Below, one piece after another: positions 1-12,520 of a stretch of 64,000 nucleotides of DNA. This stretch comes from Ctena decussata (lineage: Eukaryota; Mollusca; Bivalvia; Lucinida; Lucinidae): contig OZ022499.1 of NCBI GenBank assembly GCA_963989385.1, forward strand, positions 36,208,866 to 36,272,865, written 5' to 3'. The position numbers and the translations under genes are program-made. Numbering within the stretch: the first letter of the stretch is position 1; every line of letters starts with the position of its first letter. Below the pieces are notes generated by a model. The model saw nothing but the letters and a program-made list of their open reading frames with translations, ran no database searches and was not told the DNA's origin.

Positions 1-272
1 TGCGAACATTTTAAATCTAACGTCCAGCCGAAGACAAAAGGAGAAACAGGCAAGCACGTAAACCGTCTTATATACATTCATTCACAAAAAATTTCAGAAA
101 AGAATTAGGTAAAAGAATTTGGTGAATGTTCAGAAAGAATTTAGAAAAAGAATTTGGTGCCAAATTGAGTACCAAATTCTTTTACTAAATTCATCAGTAT
201 CTCCAAATTCTCATCAAACATAACAGAACAGAATAATAGGAAAGCAAATAACACTATAAGCTGTTGCTAAAG
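1..272. other. No gene recognised
   Basis: AT-rich sequence downstream of the minus-strand gene remnant. It has a small imperfect inverted repeat around 145-185, built from AAAGAATTTGGT and ACCAAATTCTTT, which could form a hairpin. I see no coding signal. Confidence 0.4.
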
Positions 273-1349
273 TCACTTCTGATCAGTTCCATGAGCATGG
301 TTAGATGGAATATGATCAAGCTGTCTTTTTCTGTAGTCTGATTTAACTTTGGTACTTTGCTTATACTCAGAATGAGCTTGAATTCTCTTACTGTTCACCA
401 CAAGCTTATGTTTAACAACTTCCGATCTCTTCGAATAGTTTCTGTGGTAGTCCGAATCCCTGTCTGCTGCGCTCAGAGCACGCATTGTATGGGATGAAAG
501 TTCAATTCCAGAATATTCACATTTCTTAATAGCAGAAGTTCCTGGATCATTATTGACCCTGTGAATTGCTGAAGAACCCCGTCCTTCCATTGTAGCAGAG
601 AAATTGACATTCTTTGGGAGTAAAACACTTAGAGCACGGTTAACTGCTTCACATTTTTGAGTATCAGTGTATAGTTTCATTAATTCTACAGAAGCAACAC
701 TTAACTTCATTTTCAGTATTTCTAATAGTAAAACCTTGTCATTTTCATTCATGTTTAGGTTATGGATCCTGTTAGATGACAGAAACATGGAGCGATTTCA
801 CCAGTTATTCGTAACACCACCATGGCACACAACAGAATTGTTCGCACATTTGGAACAGTCCCCCCATCATAACGTGACAGCGTCGATTCCACAACTTTAG
901 GTAAGGTCCGCTTAAAGGCAGCCATGTTACCGGCATGATCTTTCATGAGTTCCTTAAGAATTAAGCTGCATCTTGCTTTTACATCCTGACTCAGAACTTT
1001 CTGAGCCTCTTTTCTCTGTTCGCGTGTTCATCCGGGAAACATTCCGTCACTAAAATTGGCCTGGTAACACTTTCGAATGGGGAAAAATTGGACGTCTGAA
1101 TTATTTATACCTTTCTTGAGTGCTGTCAACTTCTTAGAGATATGTAATTCTACATCTGACAATATATAAGTAGTCATGGCTTTTTATCCTGCCACAGATG
1201 ACATTCTTGTGTATACCTATATGCAGGTGCGTTCGTGTATTCTGTTGACTCTTCAGTGACACTTTACTGGCACTCGTGACAGTTGTTTGCTTCTTAATCT
1301 CAAGGCTGATAAACACAGGACTTGAAGTGCCTCTCATCTTCTTTAGCAT
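273..1349 (-). pseudogene. Frameshifted remnant of an unrecognised protein gene
   Basis: On the minus strand three protein-like stretches follow one another. At about 1349-1134 is a basic Ser/Thr-rich stretch (starts MLKKMRGTSSPVF). At about 1030-755 is a helical, charged stretch containing KARCSLILKELMKDHAGN and KVVESTLSRYDGG. At 788-273 is a 171-residue open frame with NENDKVLLLEILKMKL, then a polar, Lys/Ser-rich tail ending in HGTDQK. They lie in different frames, with a frame change near 780-830 and stops near 1110, so this is not one intact exon. The composition (amphipathic helices, then a basic low-complexity tail) looks like a real eukaryotic protein rather than a chance ORF, possibly a coiled-coil or centrosome-type protein, but I do not recognise the family. 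It could instead be separate exons of a living gene joined by short introns; I found no convincing splice sites. Confidence 0.4.
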
Positions 1350-2217
1350 TGGTATGAAAGCTATGAGGGCTAAAATTCAGTAGTTTTAGGATTCATTTTC
1401 ATTTTCAAATTTTAATTATAGAATTTAATTGTTTTTTAAATTCTTTAAAATTTGACTAAATTTTACTATAGACATGCAAGAATTATGTTTTTCTCATTTA
1501 TTTTGGTACAGATAGATAGAAACGTTCCTAACGACTTAGGAAAAGTTTACTTCATGAAAATATATCAACAAATAAGGAAGTTATAGCAAAAAAACTACCA
1601 AATTTTTTGTCAAAATATGGTGTTCCACAAGGTGCGAAAATCGGACTTCTAGTATATCTGTTTAAATGTCTGTCAGATTTCTACAGTTTAAGTAACTGAC
1701 CTCATACTACCAGAACAAGTTCTAGAAAGGTGTAGAAATAGATTAAAAGGCAAAGTTTTGAATTTTAATGCCAAATGAGGGTCTGATAGGAATCAGTCCA
1801 CAATTATTTCCCTTGATTGGTTGAACACTTTCAGGATATACTTTCGCACAAATAGTTCCCTGGTTCATTGGTTTCTAAGAAGGCCAGTTTGACTGAATAT
1901 CCTGCTTGCTATAGCAAACTGAAAAGAGCCTTGGATATGCTTCTTGAAAATGTATAATTAGTTCAGAATCCCCAGCACTGGAGGTAACTAGAGGAACCGA
2001 ATCACACCCTTCATAGGTGCCCCTACAGCGGCAGTTTGTCTCATAAGTTGACGGGTCAATGTTTACCGTAAAAACAGCAGAAAGACAAGCTGGTTTATTC
2101 CTGTTTAAACTGTTTGAAAAGTGTTTGTCATGCCTCAGAGACTTGAGGAAAAGAGAGTTAAAAGTGCCAGAAGTGTTGTGAAAAAAGTTTCATGGAAGGA
2201 TGGATAATTAAACTATA
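1350..2217. other. Unannotated intergenic or intronic DNA
   Basis: AT-rich sequence with no ORF, RNA gene or clear repeat structure that I can support. Confidence 0.4.
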
Positions 2218-2660
2218 TAGTAAAACTAATTGTGGTCTCGTGCCTGATATAAAAGCCTAACATACCAAAGTTGACCGTGTCATAAATTAGGTCAAGGTCA
2301 ACGCAAGGTCATCATTTGTATAAACTATGATGAGCCCGCATGCCCGATGCTTCATACCAAGTTTCAAGGTCATAGGCCTTTTGGTTCTGGAGAAAAAGAT
2401 TTTTGAAGGGTTTTTACCATATATGGGCGTGGCGGCCATCTTGGTGATGTGACCCAGATACCCGGAACAAACTTTTGTTCCCCCGACCTAGGTAGGCTCT
2501 ATATGAAATTTGGCTTCAATCGGCCCAGTGGTTTCAGAGGAGAAGATGTTTGAAAATGTTGACGACGGACGGACGACGGACGACGGACGGACGGACGGAC
2601 GACGGATGCCTGGCTATACTATAAGCTCACCTATGAGCCTAAAGGCTCAGGTGAGCTAAA
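2218..2660 (+). repeat. AGGTCA-type dispersed repeat with (GACGGA)n tail
   Basis: A copy of a dispersed family seen again at 26.9, 28.0, 28.8-29.7, 31.8 and 37-39.6 kb. Shared blocks in order are GGTCAAGGTCAACGCAAGGT, 'CATACCAAGTTTCAAGG', 'GGTTCTGGAGAA', 'ACCATATATGGGCGTGGC', 'GGTCATGTGACC'-like text and 'GTGGTTTCAGAGGAGAAG'. Then comes a GACGGA/GACG microsatellite at about 2558-2607 and the end 'GGCTCAGGTGAGCTAAAA'. There is no ORF. The family resembles non-autonomous elements common in bivalve genomes; its transposition class is not evident from the sequence. Confidence 0.7.
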
Positions 2661-4315
2661 AACGAACTTGGTAGTAAAGGACTTTTTTACGTCATTTTAA
2701 TCGACAGGTCCTTTGACAAAATACTAGTGTTTGAAAAAAATCTATGTGGTGGTAAACATGCTGTGTACGTTTAAGTTTAAAGATCTGAGTATTTTCATCG
2801 CATTCCCATTGCCGTCAATGGAAACGCCACCGCATTTCACGTTTTTGTGTGTGTGTTTTCAATCTGATCTAGCGACTAAACGAACTCGGTGACCCATCCT
2901 TTTTTATTGCGCAATTCAATGTAACACATGAAAATGCACTCCTGTGCAAAAATTAAAAAACAAAAATCTATGTATGCGCCATTTAAGTATTCTTGACCTT
3001 AAGCTCAACTGATTGTATAACATACATGTTTTCAGTATTTGCGCTGATTTTATCTCTAGAATAGGATCACAATAATCTTTAGACACGCATGCTAGTTTGG
3101 GAATTCCCACAGGTTATTCGTCGTATTTGAGTTGCTATTTCACTGCAGAGATAATTTAGTCATTTCAACAAACGCTTCAATGCCAACATAATCAACAACA
3201 GAAACCAGTTTACCTATTTTTTTCCAGTTACCGTTATAAATATCTGTACTGTATAAATGCAAATACAGATTTAATCACATCTACTGTATTCAGCCGTCGT
3301 TTCCGGCGCACGCGGCGTCAATATTAGCTTAATATGAAATAGGCGCCACCTATATTGCAACCAGCCTACATGATGGCTCTAGTAAAAAAATCTGAAATAA
3401 GGCAATAGCAGCACAGCTGCATAGACAATTCCATTTTTTGCTTTTAGTATTTGTATGCATTTCTGTCGTACAGCGCAAAAATCATGGATAACTTTGATTT
3501 TTTTTAAATCTAAAAGTTAGGACAGCTAAAATAAAATTACGACGCCCAAAGGATGCAGACTGGATGGAGTATTTTCCCTTTTATGATACGGTGCTTCTGC
3601 CGTCCCCACCCATACTCTATATAGCTCGTGTCATCTTATATGGGTATTCCTTTTTCACATTCGTATATGATCTATTAGATCTGGATAATCTGAAAACTAA
3701 AAGTAAAGACTCTTGCCTAATGTACTAAAATGCACATGCTTATTCGAACATTCGATGTATTCTCATTGCTCAAGGCAGCGTTTCAGGCGACGCCAATCAG
3801 TGCAATTTCATCATGTTCATCAGACAGACATTTAAAACGTCAAGATAAATGGAATCGCGCTTTTGATCACACTAATTGAATTTGGAAATCAAAAACTATT
3901 TACCCGCCGCGAAATGTTGCCATAATAAAAAAATAATCAAAAACAATAAAAAAATCATTGGTTTGACTACCGCAGAGTTCCGAAATTTCGTGGTGGCCTT
4001 TTTCAAGGTTTTTGTGTTTACTTGCCGGTTATTTTACATCAAAGCAAATGTGGTGCAAAAATGTGGTGTTTCATACAAACGAGTCGAATTGCATATTTGA
4101 TAGCTTTATTTTTCATGTGGCAATGAAACTCCGCGTCTACCATCTGTGTGATTCGCGCCTTTGCTTACATCTTTCATAATGATGTCCCCGGATAGGCTGA
4201 ACGGAACGAATCCATAAGATGCACCTTCTGGCAACGAGTCCGTCCTCTTTAATTCAAATCTCCTTGACCTGTGCTTTCTGATATGCAAAGACTGTTACAA
4301 ACTGATGTAAAAACG
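2661..4315. other. Unannotated DNA
   Basis: No supported gene. ORFs are short, AT-rich and isolated. No repeat boundaries were seen in this stretch. Confidence 0.35.
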
Positions 4316-4319
4316 AAAC

Positions 4320-4566
4320 TAGCTCGGGCCGATCGTTATTCACAGGTTGAAGAAAACCGGGACTCCCGCCTGATCTTCAACAAGCAATAGCTGGATTTCT
4401 CACTTATGCCGAGGCTCGAACAACAGCGGTGTGAGACCTGATAACTATGAATTTACTCAAGTGGAGTCTGCTTCTAAGTTAAATTTTTGCTATTTATTTT
4501 TTTTTTCAGGACCGTAGTGGTTTAAAGCGCGAGAGTAAGGTCTTAAATCATTAGGCCACGGAGGCG
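4320..4566 (-). mobile_element. Degraded tRNA-derived SINE
   Basis: Read on the minus strand, the element begins at 4566 with CGCCTCCGTGGCCTAATG, which carries a pol III A-box (TGGCCTAATG). A B-box-like GTTCGAGCC lies at 4421-4413. It is followed by a block like 'AAATCCAGCT', then 'TTGAAGATC', resembling the conserved central domain I remember from bivalve tRNA-SINEs. The A-to-B spacing is about 130 nt instead of the usual 45-50 because an A-rich stretch (about 4440-4510) interrupts the tRNA-like head. This copy is therefore unlikely to be transcribed normally. Confidence 0.5.
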
Positions 4567-4679
4567 TTTCAGAAACATTTCAAACAAACAAGAAACCAAA
4601 ACAACAAAAGTATAATTTAGATGCAGACTGTACTTTGAGATAGTTTGAATTTTTATTTAAGGTATGCTTTTTTTCTGTT

Positions 4680-4773
4680 GTTTATCGAAGTATAAACTAC
4701 ATTGGGTCGCGTGAAAAGAAACGGTTATTGTAAACTTTGCTAGCGACCCAATGTAGTTTATACTTCGATAAAC
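4680..4773. repeat. Perfect 31-bp inverted repeat (hairpin), 32-nt loop
   Basis: The left arm 4680-4710 (GTTTATCGAAGTATAAACTA, continuing to GGGTCGC) is exactly the reverse complement of 4743-4773. A third, direct, slightly diverged copy (TATCAAAGTATAAACTACAT) lies at about 5010-5030, after a stretch rich in ACGTCG and CGTAACG. The three copies (+,-,+) suggest a fold-back/MITE-like element of roughly 4660-5035 rather than a single terminator-type hairpin. Confidence 0.7.
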
Positions 4774-5039
4774 ATCATAAAAATCAAGTTCATTGTTTAT
4801 ATTTACATTCTTTTCTATTTATTAATTGACTTCAAATTTGCGTTAGGGGCTACTGTTGGAGAAGAAACACGTTTATATGCAGTTTTTCTACTAACAGCTG
4901 AACAAAGTCAACGACGTCATAACGTCGCCTACGTCCAATCAGATTGAAAGAATCGTGGTCTATTTTGTCGTCACGTAACCTCATGTAACGTCGCGTGAAT
5001 CGATGTAGTTATCAAAGTATAAACTACATTACGTTCTAA

Positions 5040-7335
5040 TTGTTTACCCTAGGGCTTTTCAATTAATGCATTTAGAATGTAAATATTTAATTTTAAAGAT
5101 GATTTTCTCTAATTTATATATTTCATAACTAGTCGAGTTTGTTTCATGGTTATAAATACATGACCTTCCGTGTACCGGCGTTTAAAGAAGAAAAAACTTC
5201 CTGATTGCCAAAATTATTTCCAGATTGTTATCAGACAGACATCCATTCAAACTCGTACTTACAATAGAATGCATTCGAAGGCATATTAAACTAAGCGCGT
5301 GATCAGCCAGCGCGTCCATGCAGATTGATCACAGTCTTTTATTATTTAAATTCCAATGGTTCATATAGATTAGTTATACGTAAAGATAAGACTCTGATCA
5401 GACTTCTTAGATTCTGAGTTTCAAATACCAAATGGTGTCTTTTCGTTCGACACCAAGCATGACAAAAACAATAATCAACTAGCGCATCAGAACCTTGAAA
5501 TTCAAATTTAAATAGATCACGCCACAATTCATAAATCCCATGTGAGCTCATAGTATTTAAGCCATTTAACATATTACTCCAGCACCTAGCACTAAAACAA
5601 TACACTGAATTGTGTTGAGAACAATGCACGGTGCGTCAATAAATCAGTGCTAAAGTTCGCATGTTCATATTGAAAATTTGACAAAATTTCAACACGTACC
5701 TCCCTGTTTGCATGCTGAAAGTTTGTAAATTTGTAAACTGTACAAAATTTAAAAAAAAACTGTCAATAAATATGGCACCAATAACATTTTTGTAAGAACA
5801 TCCACTCTATAAGTATCAAACGTGCTTGAATGTATCATGTAATATGTCCGTAACGAGCCTGATAAGTCTAATATGTTGGCTTGTGTCGACATTGTGTATA
5901 CTCGTACTAATGAGATTTCCGGCATAAGATACGATATAGGCCATTTGTGAAAAAAAGTGGAGGGCAAAAAATCGATTCAATTTCATTGAAACTGAATAAT
6001 TTTTCAAGATAATTTGCAGACCTTTATCTATTCTCCATAGGAACTCATTTAGATTGTTTTGACAATAACGTTAAAATTGTCAGATTAACTTTATGTTAAA
6101 AACTGTCCCTAATCTTTGAAGTTTTACGCTTGATTTGTGCAGTTTTTGGAACAGCCAGTGTGGTACAGACTATATTAATGGACATCCGTTATATGGACAT
6201 TTACTCCTTTTTAGGAGAAATACAAAATGAAATCCTTTATCGAATGATTGGCCCATAATCGCTAAAGCCCCTTGTTTACAAAGTAGTGAGAGAACTCATT
6301 TCATACTACTTCGTAATGTGTGAATGAATGATAGTATCAGTATAGTAACTATAGAAGCAACAATGGCTGCTGTACCATTATGGTTACCTTTTATTGAAAA
6401 ATGACAGAAAACTGAGAAGAAACTGGTTACCTTAATGATTTTATATAGGCCAAAGATTATGGTAGACAAAGTTTCATGAAAATTTACAAAGTAGTTATGA
6501 AATTAAATCAATTTTCGGACCTCCACTTTTTGCAAACGACTTAACACCGAGCGGACCTTAGTTACTGTTTAAATCAGATTATGCAATTCAGCTATGAAAT
6601 TGGGTTTTCCCAGCTAAATAGTGCCAAATATCTAGCCTCGTCTTAAAAGACGTATCTAGATTTTGGAATCGTTTTAAAAGGGAAAAATCCGTCTTATAAA
6701 CGAAGAAATACGGTGTGAGGGAGACATTTGTGTTGAGCCGGAGAAAGTCAAGCGCTTCGTAGCAGGCGTATTACAGCACGCTGGCTGTGGGATATCAAAC
6801 AAACCTTTATTGAAAACGAGGATTTATCCAAAGTAATGTCACGGCAGCTATAGAATCTTGAAGAATACAAAAAAGCCTCAAAATTTCATATCCAAGTGCC
6901 TAAATCTATTTGCATAATGGTCTGAAAATATCATTGAAATGTAGCACTGTGCATAGGTATCGAGTATTCGAGATAGACGGAAGGCAAGATAACGGAACGC
7001 GTCGTACGTCAACAACGTTGTTGATTATCGAGACGAAGTTTCGATATGAGTCAGATCCAAAGTAGCATCTTCGTTGTTTCATCCTAGCACTTATTTCTAT
7101 TCACCCATGCTTATCTCTTCTTTCAATATTATTTGAACATTCCCACAGCACATGTTCAAAACTTTACACAATGTTGAAATTGCAGAACTTCGTTCTTTTA
7201 AGCAGGGGTCTTAACAATTGACGTTGTTGTCTTGCATTGGATATACAGGTGTTCCGGTTTTCAGACAAATCCTCTGGCGACTCATCTGCATCACTATAAT
7301 GATGATTATATTTCACCTTTAAACAAGCCTCATAA
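5040..7335. other. Unannotated DNA
   Basis: No recognisable gene, RNA or repeat boundary. The few ORFs of 60-95 codons have no protein-like composition and no splice context. Confidence 0.35.
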
Positions 7336-7339
7336 CCAC

Positions 7340-8245
7340 TGTTAGATATCGTATGTTTAATTAAGGTCGTGATTTATGGTAAATGTAAAAATCTGCATAA
7401 AACCATAAAAAGTAAAGTATCTCCCTGAAGTTAGCAGACTTCTTATTTTTGTTGTTCTTTACAGTTTAGAATACAAAATAGACGTACATTCTGCTTAAAA
7501 AAATGTTTTTATAAGGAAAGATCAAAGGGTAGTTTTCTGCGCAGAAATCTAAAAATAAACATCGTTATTGAAAATTTACGTAGCTCTGAAGGTGCGTTAT
7601 TGCATAATGAAGAGCGTCCTAACAATTATTTATTCCAACTCTTTCTCAAATTGTAAGGTAGACCAGGTGAAAACGGTAGCTTTTTCCCAAATGTTCAACC
7701 ATATACAAAGTAAATGTACACTGGACAATTTTATTAAATATAGGGTAGGCAAGCATACCTATGTAACAACTTCAGTATAAATAATACATTACTTACATGA
7801 TCACTGGTGTGTAGATGAAATTGTTCAACCTTGTTAAAATAGTCTCACCTGTCTCAACTGTGTGTTTTGTCAAAATTTGGACACAGACCGCATCTTTTTT
7901 CATCTGCTCAGTCTGATAATGTGTGAAAGAGTTTGAAAACATAATTGCTAGGACGCTCTCCATTATGCAACAAGGAACTCTCAGCACTAAGTATATTTTC
8001 AACAACAATGTTATTTTTTCAGATTTCTGCGCACAAAATTGCCCTATGATCTTTCCTTATAAAGCACCTTTTAACGTCAACAAATGCTGCATTTTGGGAG
8101 TCTGAATTGTGAGAAACAACATAAAGAAGGTATATGCTAAGTTTTGGAAAGATCAGTGGTATTTTGAGTATTTCATGCAGATTTTTGTCTTTGTCCCAAA
8201 TCAGTGATTAAAACAACCTTAAGCAGCGTAGTGTATATAATGGGG
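7340..8245. repeat. Imperfect palindrome of about 0.9 kb with two ~350-bp arms
   Basis: The left arm (about 7340-7690) and right arm (about 7880-8245) are diverged reverse complements. Matching pairs include ATAAGGAAAGATCAAAGG with CCTATGATCTTTCCTTAT, TGCGCAGAAATCT with AGATTTCTGCGCA, and TGCATAATGAAGAGCGTCCT with AGGACGCTCTCCATTATGCA. Outer blocks (AAAAATCTGCATAAA against the mirrored block near 8175) match too. Arms look about 75-80% alike by eye. Related small ORFs on the two strands are just the mirrored arms and not genes. Confidence 0.75.
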
Positions 8246-9632
8246 GTATTCATAATTTGTGACAAAACCGCATAAATATGCGCTGGCGCGTTTGTTAGAA
8301 ATCAACATGTTTTTCACTCGGCAGTAATATGCATTAACTTGGCTCTAACTAGCGAACTTCAAAGTGCAACGACGTTATTTTAGGCGGAATAGGACAAAAC
8401 AAACATTTTCAGTTTTCTAGTCAGACAAATATATATCATCAAACACATGAGTCATTTGTGTCACCAAATGATATTCTTTGAGCATGAAACAAACAATTCC
8501 TGTTTAAATGACGTCGTGCAAATGTAATGGTAGAACATTTTTACGGACGATATATAACTCTCAGGTATCCTCATTAATCAACATTTCTCCGCAGTCCGTT
8601 GAGGCATTCACACAAATCCCATACGAAAGTACGTGCCATAAAGAGGTCCACTGAGAAAGCTGCGCTGTAGTTTCTGACCAATCTTTACGATTTACGAGTA
8701 CATGTTAATTGATGCAAACATTAATCCTCATTAGCTGTAGCAAATTTCGTTGCTGTTTTTTTTTTTTTTTTCTTCTTTTTTTTCTTTTTTCTTATTTACT
8801 TTTTTTTATTTATTTATTTTTGTTGTTGTTTTACGTAAAAATTGTTATAGAGACAAAAAAAACTTCCGAAATATATATCTCAAATTTTAATATGAAGTAA
8901 TATTAAGATTTTACCGTGTTAATATTTCTTAAAGTAAAGTTTTAATACTATACCGCCTGTTCAGATAACGTCGATTTCCTTAGCGTCTATCGAAATGGGC
9001 GCTAAGAGCGGTTTCCGACATATTTGTTTTTATTCTGATAATCAATGTCGAGTTAGTCTAGAGAATCTATGAAAATGAAAAAAGAAACCAATTGAAGAAA
9101 TATCTCATTCCGTTTCCTAGAGGATGAGTTCGAACAGGTAAGGGGCTCATTTATCTCGGGTTTGCTTTTTCGGAAGTAATTGACGTCGCGAAACACGAGG
9201 TTCGTAAGAGGTCCCTAAACGAGACGTCACGTTACGCAATATAAATATCATGACAAAAATGAACCCCTGGTGTGTTGAAACCTTCCTCGATGGAAGATAT
9301 GAATTCAGATTTTTCGACTTTCATGCAATTATATTCTCAAGAAAAGGTCATTACTGTTTGTAAATTACTAGAAACTAAAACTTTAGTAGCAAACATTCTT
9401 ATGAATAATCTCGTTTTGACGTTGAAAGAAACAACATCATCGGAACAGGACCCATACATGTTGTTAAACAAATCATCTTTATGAAAAAATGTCACTGTGA
9501 AAACTAAAAATTATTTTGAAAAATATATCTAAACATATTTCATTAAAACATATCTAAATTTCGGATATATTTTTTTGAACACGTTTTTTCTCTTTTTAAG
9601 CTTTTGTGTGAAATTATGCAGTATTCCGTTAC
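8246..9632. other. Unannotated DNA with a T-rich tract
   Basis: Contains a T-rich run at about 8755-8830 (T runs broken by C, A and G). A 70-codon plus-strand ORF at 9272-9484 has mixed composition but no splice sites or recognisable motif, so I do not call it a gene. Confidence 0.35.
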
Positions 9633-9666
9633 GGAAGCGTATATACGCCACCACTTGCTACATAAA
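9633..9666 (+). repeat. 34-bp inverted repeat, left copy
   Basis: GGAAGCGTATATACGCCACC, then ACTTGCTACATAAA, is a perfect reverse complement of 13871-13904. It contains the inner palindrome GCGTATATACGC. The two copies face each other across 4.2 kb and could be terminal repeats of a large element, with similar flanks (CCGTTAC on the left, CCGTAGC on the right). No transposase is visible between them. Confidence 0.7.
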
Positions 9667-10152
9667 TATGCTAGCAAAATTTAAGTTTTTCGCACTTAAT
9701 ATTTTATTTGTTCTCTGCATATTATCTGTCTTTGTAAAATGTTTAATTGAAAATGATCATAAAATGTATGACAACGCGTTTAAATATATTGTCATTTGCC
9801 ATTATTATCTCGAGAAGTCTTGATGTTATCTTTTATTGCTATATATTTAATATTTTTCCCAAAATATTCATGCACAAATATTAACGCACCGCACCGCACT
9901 GGGGTAAAATAATGTACCGAACCGCCGAAGATTTCCGACCCCTACCAATTTTTACGGACGCTACCGTTATCAAACTGCTTCCGAGAATGTATTGATTCAG
10001 TAAAATCGTTTGTTTATTAGACATGTTAGAGTATCTGAAGTATAAATAATATGATTTCATGCTAAGACTTGAAATTTCCCAGCCACACAAAGAATTTCTG
10101 TATAGGATCTATCCATTTAAATTTAGGGTAACATACACAAAGTAATCCCTTT

Positions 10153-10919
10153 TAGGTCACCTGAGCCATAGGCTTAGGGTGAGCTATTGTGATGGCCATC
10201 GTGCGTCGTCCGTTGTTCAAATGATGACCCCAGGGTCCAAAATGGCCCTGCGGCAGGGGGTCCTGAGTTTGAACCATAGAAATACATAGAAAAATATTCA
10301 GAAATCTTCTTCTTCAGGACCACTTGGCTCAGATGCTTGAAATTTGATATGATGCATTGCTTGGTGAACTCCTGCAAAGATTGTATAAATGGTGGCCATG
10401 GGATCCAAAATGGTCCTGGGGCGGGGAGTCTTGGGTTCGAAATAAAATATATTTAAAAATCTTCTCCAGAATCCCTTAATGCAGATGCTTGAAATTTTGT
10501 ATGATGCATTGCCTAGTCATTTACTAGGTTTGCTCAAATGATGGCATCAAGTTAAAAAATGGTCCCACCCCATTGGGTCCTGGGTTTGAACCATAGAAAT
10601 AAATAGAAAATTATTCAAAAAGCTTCTTCTTTAGAGCCACTTGGCTCAGATACTTGAAATTCAGTATATAGCATTGCCTAGTGGTTCTTTGCCAAGATCA
10701 TTCAAATGATTGCCTCAGGATCCAAAATGGCCCCTCCCCAGGGGGTCCAGAGTTTGACTCGTAGCAATACATAGAAAAAATATTTAAAAATCTTCTTCTT
10801 CAGAACCATTTGGAAATCGTTGCAAACTATCAGGTTTGTTCAAATGATGACCCTAGTTTGACCTTTATCCTTTTTTTGTTCAGGTGAGCGATTAAGGGCC
10901 TCTTGGCCCTCTTGTTTTA
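10153..10919. repeat. Dispersed repeat built of ~170-bp internal units, hairpin end
   Basis: Begins AGGTCACCTGAGCCATAGGC and ends GTTCAGGTGAGCGATTAAGG, then GCCTCTTGGCCCTCTTGTTT. The end contains a short hairpin (AGGGCC/GGCCCT). Inside are about four diverged units, each with a 'TCCAAAATGG(C/T)CC' block, 'GGGTTTGAACCATAGAAAT' and 'CTTCTTCTT(C/T)AG...CCACTTGGCTCAGAT...CTTGAAAT'. It is non-coding and related in its ends (CTGAGC, GGTGAGC) to the AGGTCA family. Confidence 0.65.
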
Positions 10920-11140
10920 TCTTATTTCATTTCGCAGATGTAACTTAATTAAACTAATACCACTTGACATCTGCTTATGTGTCTCTGTAATTAGGAATAT
11001 ATCGGAGAACAATAAATTCAGTCAGAGAAGATGTGGTAGAAGATCAGCCTACCTTAAAGAATAATTTTTGTCTCGGTCGGACAAATGCAATGTTCCCTGT
11101 AATTTATGATATCTATTACTATTCGCTCAAAGGCGGTACC

Positions 11141-11240
11141 TTGATATGGGTTATTTCTACTGTACGTTTTGTGTGTTTAAATGTTCTTTTGATATGGGTT
11201 ATTATTTCTAACGCACGTTTTGTGTGTTTAAATGTTATCA
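11141..11240 (+). repeat. Two-copy ~50-bp direct repeat
   Basis: 'TTGATATGGGTTATT' and 'CGTTTTGTGTGTTTAAATGTT' occur twice in a row, about 50 bp apart. The ORFs through it are repeat artefacts. Confidence 0.6.
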
Positions 11241-11351
11241 TTCCATTATTAGTAGTCAGTTCAAGGTTAACTTGATAAAAAACTTGTGCTGTTGAGTGGA
11301 GGGGGGGGGGTACTCTCATATTAAGTCAATTCGGGTATATAACGCGGAAAT

Positions 11352-11391
<40 letters not shown>
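11352..11391. repeat. (CA)n microsatellite
   Basis: About 20 uninterrupted CA dinucleotides. Confidence 0.97.
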
Positions 11392-11393
<2 letters not shown>

Positions 11394-11763
11394 TTTTTAT
11401 TTTTGTGTGTTGCCCATCCACTTCACTTTCGTCGAGATTGACAATGATACATCCTCTCACTTCTGCTGATTCAAGATAAGTGGCGGAAGTATATGCACGC
11501 AGTACTCGTTAACTGCTTAAGATGTCTTGGCCGACACAGGAACTGACCGGCTCGACATGACTTTAGTTGTTTACTGGGCCTTTAAACCTCAACAAAGTCA
11601 ACTTAATCCACCGTTTTGTCAGTGACAAGTCGCTCCCTAAGATTTAAATCGTACACAGCACATATACGTATACCACTTTTATATACGAGTGCCCCCCTTC
11701 CCCACCCACCTCGGGGTACTGCTAAGGGTCCAATAAATCTCAAGGTAGTCAGACGATGCAGGA

Positions 11764-12520
11764 GGTATATATGGCAAGCCGTTTTACTATTTATAATGCA
11801 TAGTAGATATCTTATATGGTATATTAGATCTCTAATATGCCGATTAAGATATTTAATATGCCATATAAGATATCTAATATAACATATGAGACATCTTAAA
11901 ATTCCATATAAGAAATTTGATATAAGATATAAAATATCTTATATCGGATATGAGATATCTTATTTAATTTTTCATATAACCTTTCTTATATAATATATCA
12001 GATGTCTTTTATACTATATAACATATCTTATATGGCATATAAGATATCTTATATGGGATATAGGATATCTTATGTGGGATATGAGATATCTTATTTACAT
12101 TTAAGTATTAGATATCTTATATAATATTTCAGGTAACTGATATAGCATATAAGATATCTTATATGCTATATAAGATATTTATATATTATATAAGATAGCT
12201 GATATAGCATATAAGATATATTATATGTAAGATTAAAGGAGATATCTCATATCCTATATAAGATATATCCTATATAAGATATCTTATATCCGATATCATA
12301 TATATAGGGTATAAGATATCTCTTATTTTAAATTAGATATCTTAAATGTTATTTAAGATAACTTATATATTTTATAAGATATCTTATTTATCATGTAAGA
12401 TATCTTAAAGATAAAAGATGTCTTATACAAAATCAATAAGATTTTATATAATATATCTGATATAATAAATGAGATATCAACATTCCAGAATAAATAGTAA
12501 AATGGCTTGCCATAGGTATA
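11764..12520. mobile_element. TIR element filled with palindromic AT satellite
   Basis: Ends are imperfect inverted repeats of about 28 bp: left from 11764 contains TATGGCAAGCCGTTTTACTA, and the right end (12490-12520) contains the complement of TATGGCAAGCCATTTTACTA. Between them roughly 700 bp consist of irregular repeats of 'TAAGATATCTTATAT', each self-complementary around GATATC. The inside is non-coding. It looks like a MITE whose interior expanded as a satellite, and it should form many local hairpins or cruciforms. Confidence 0.7.
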
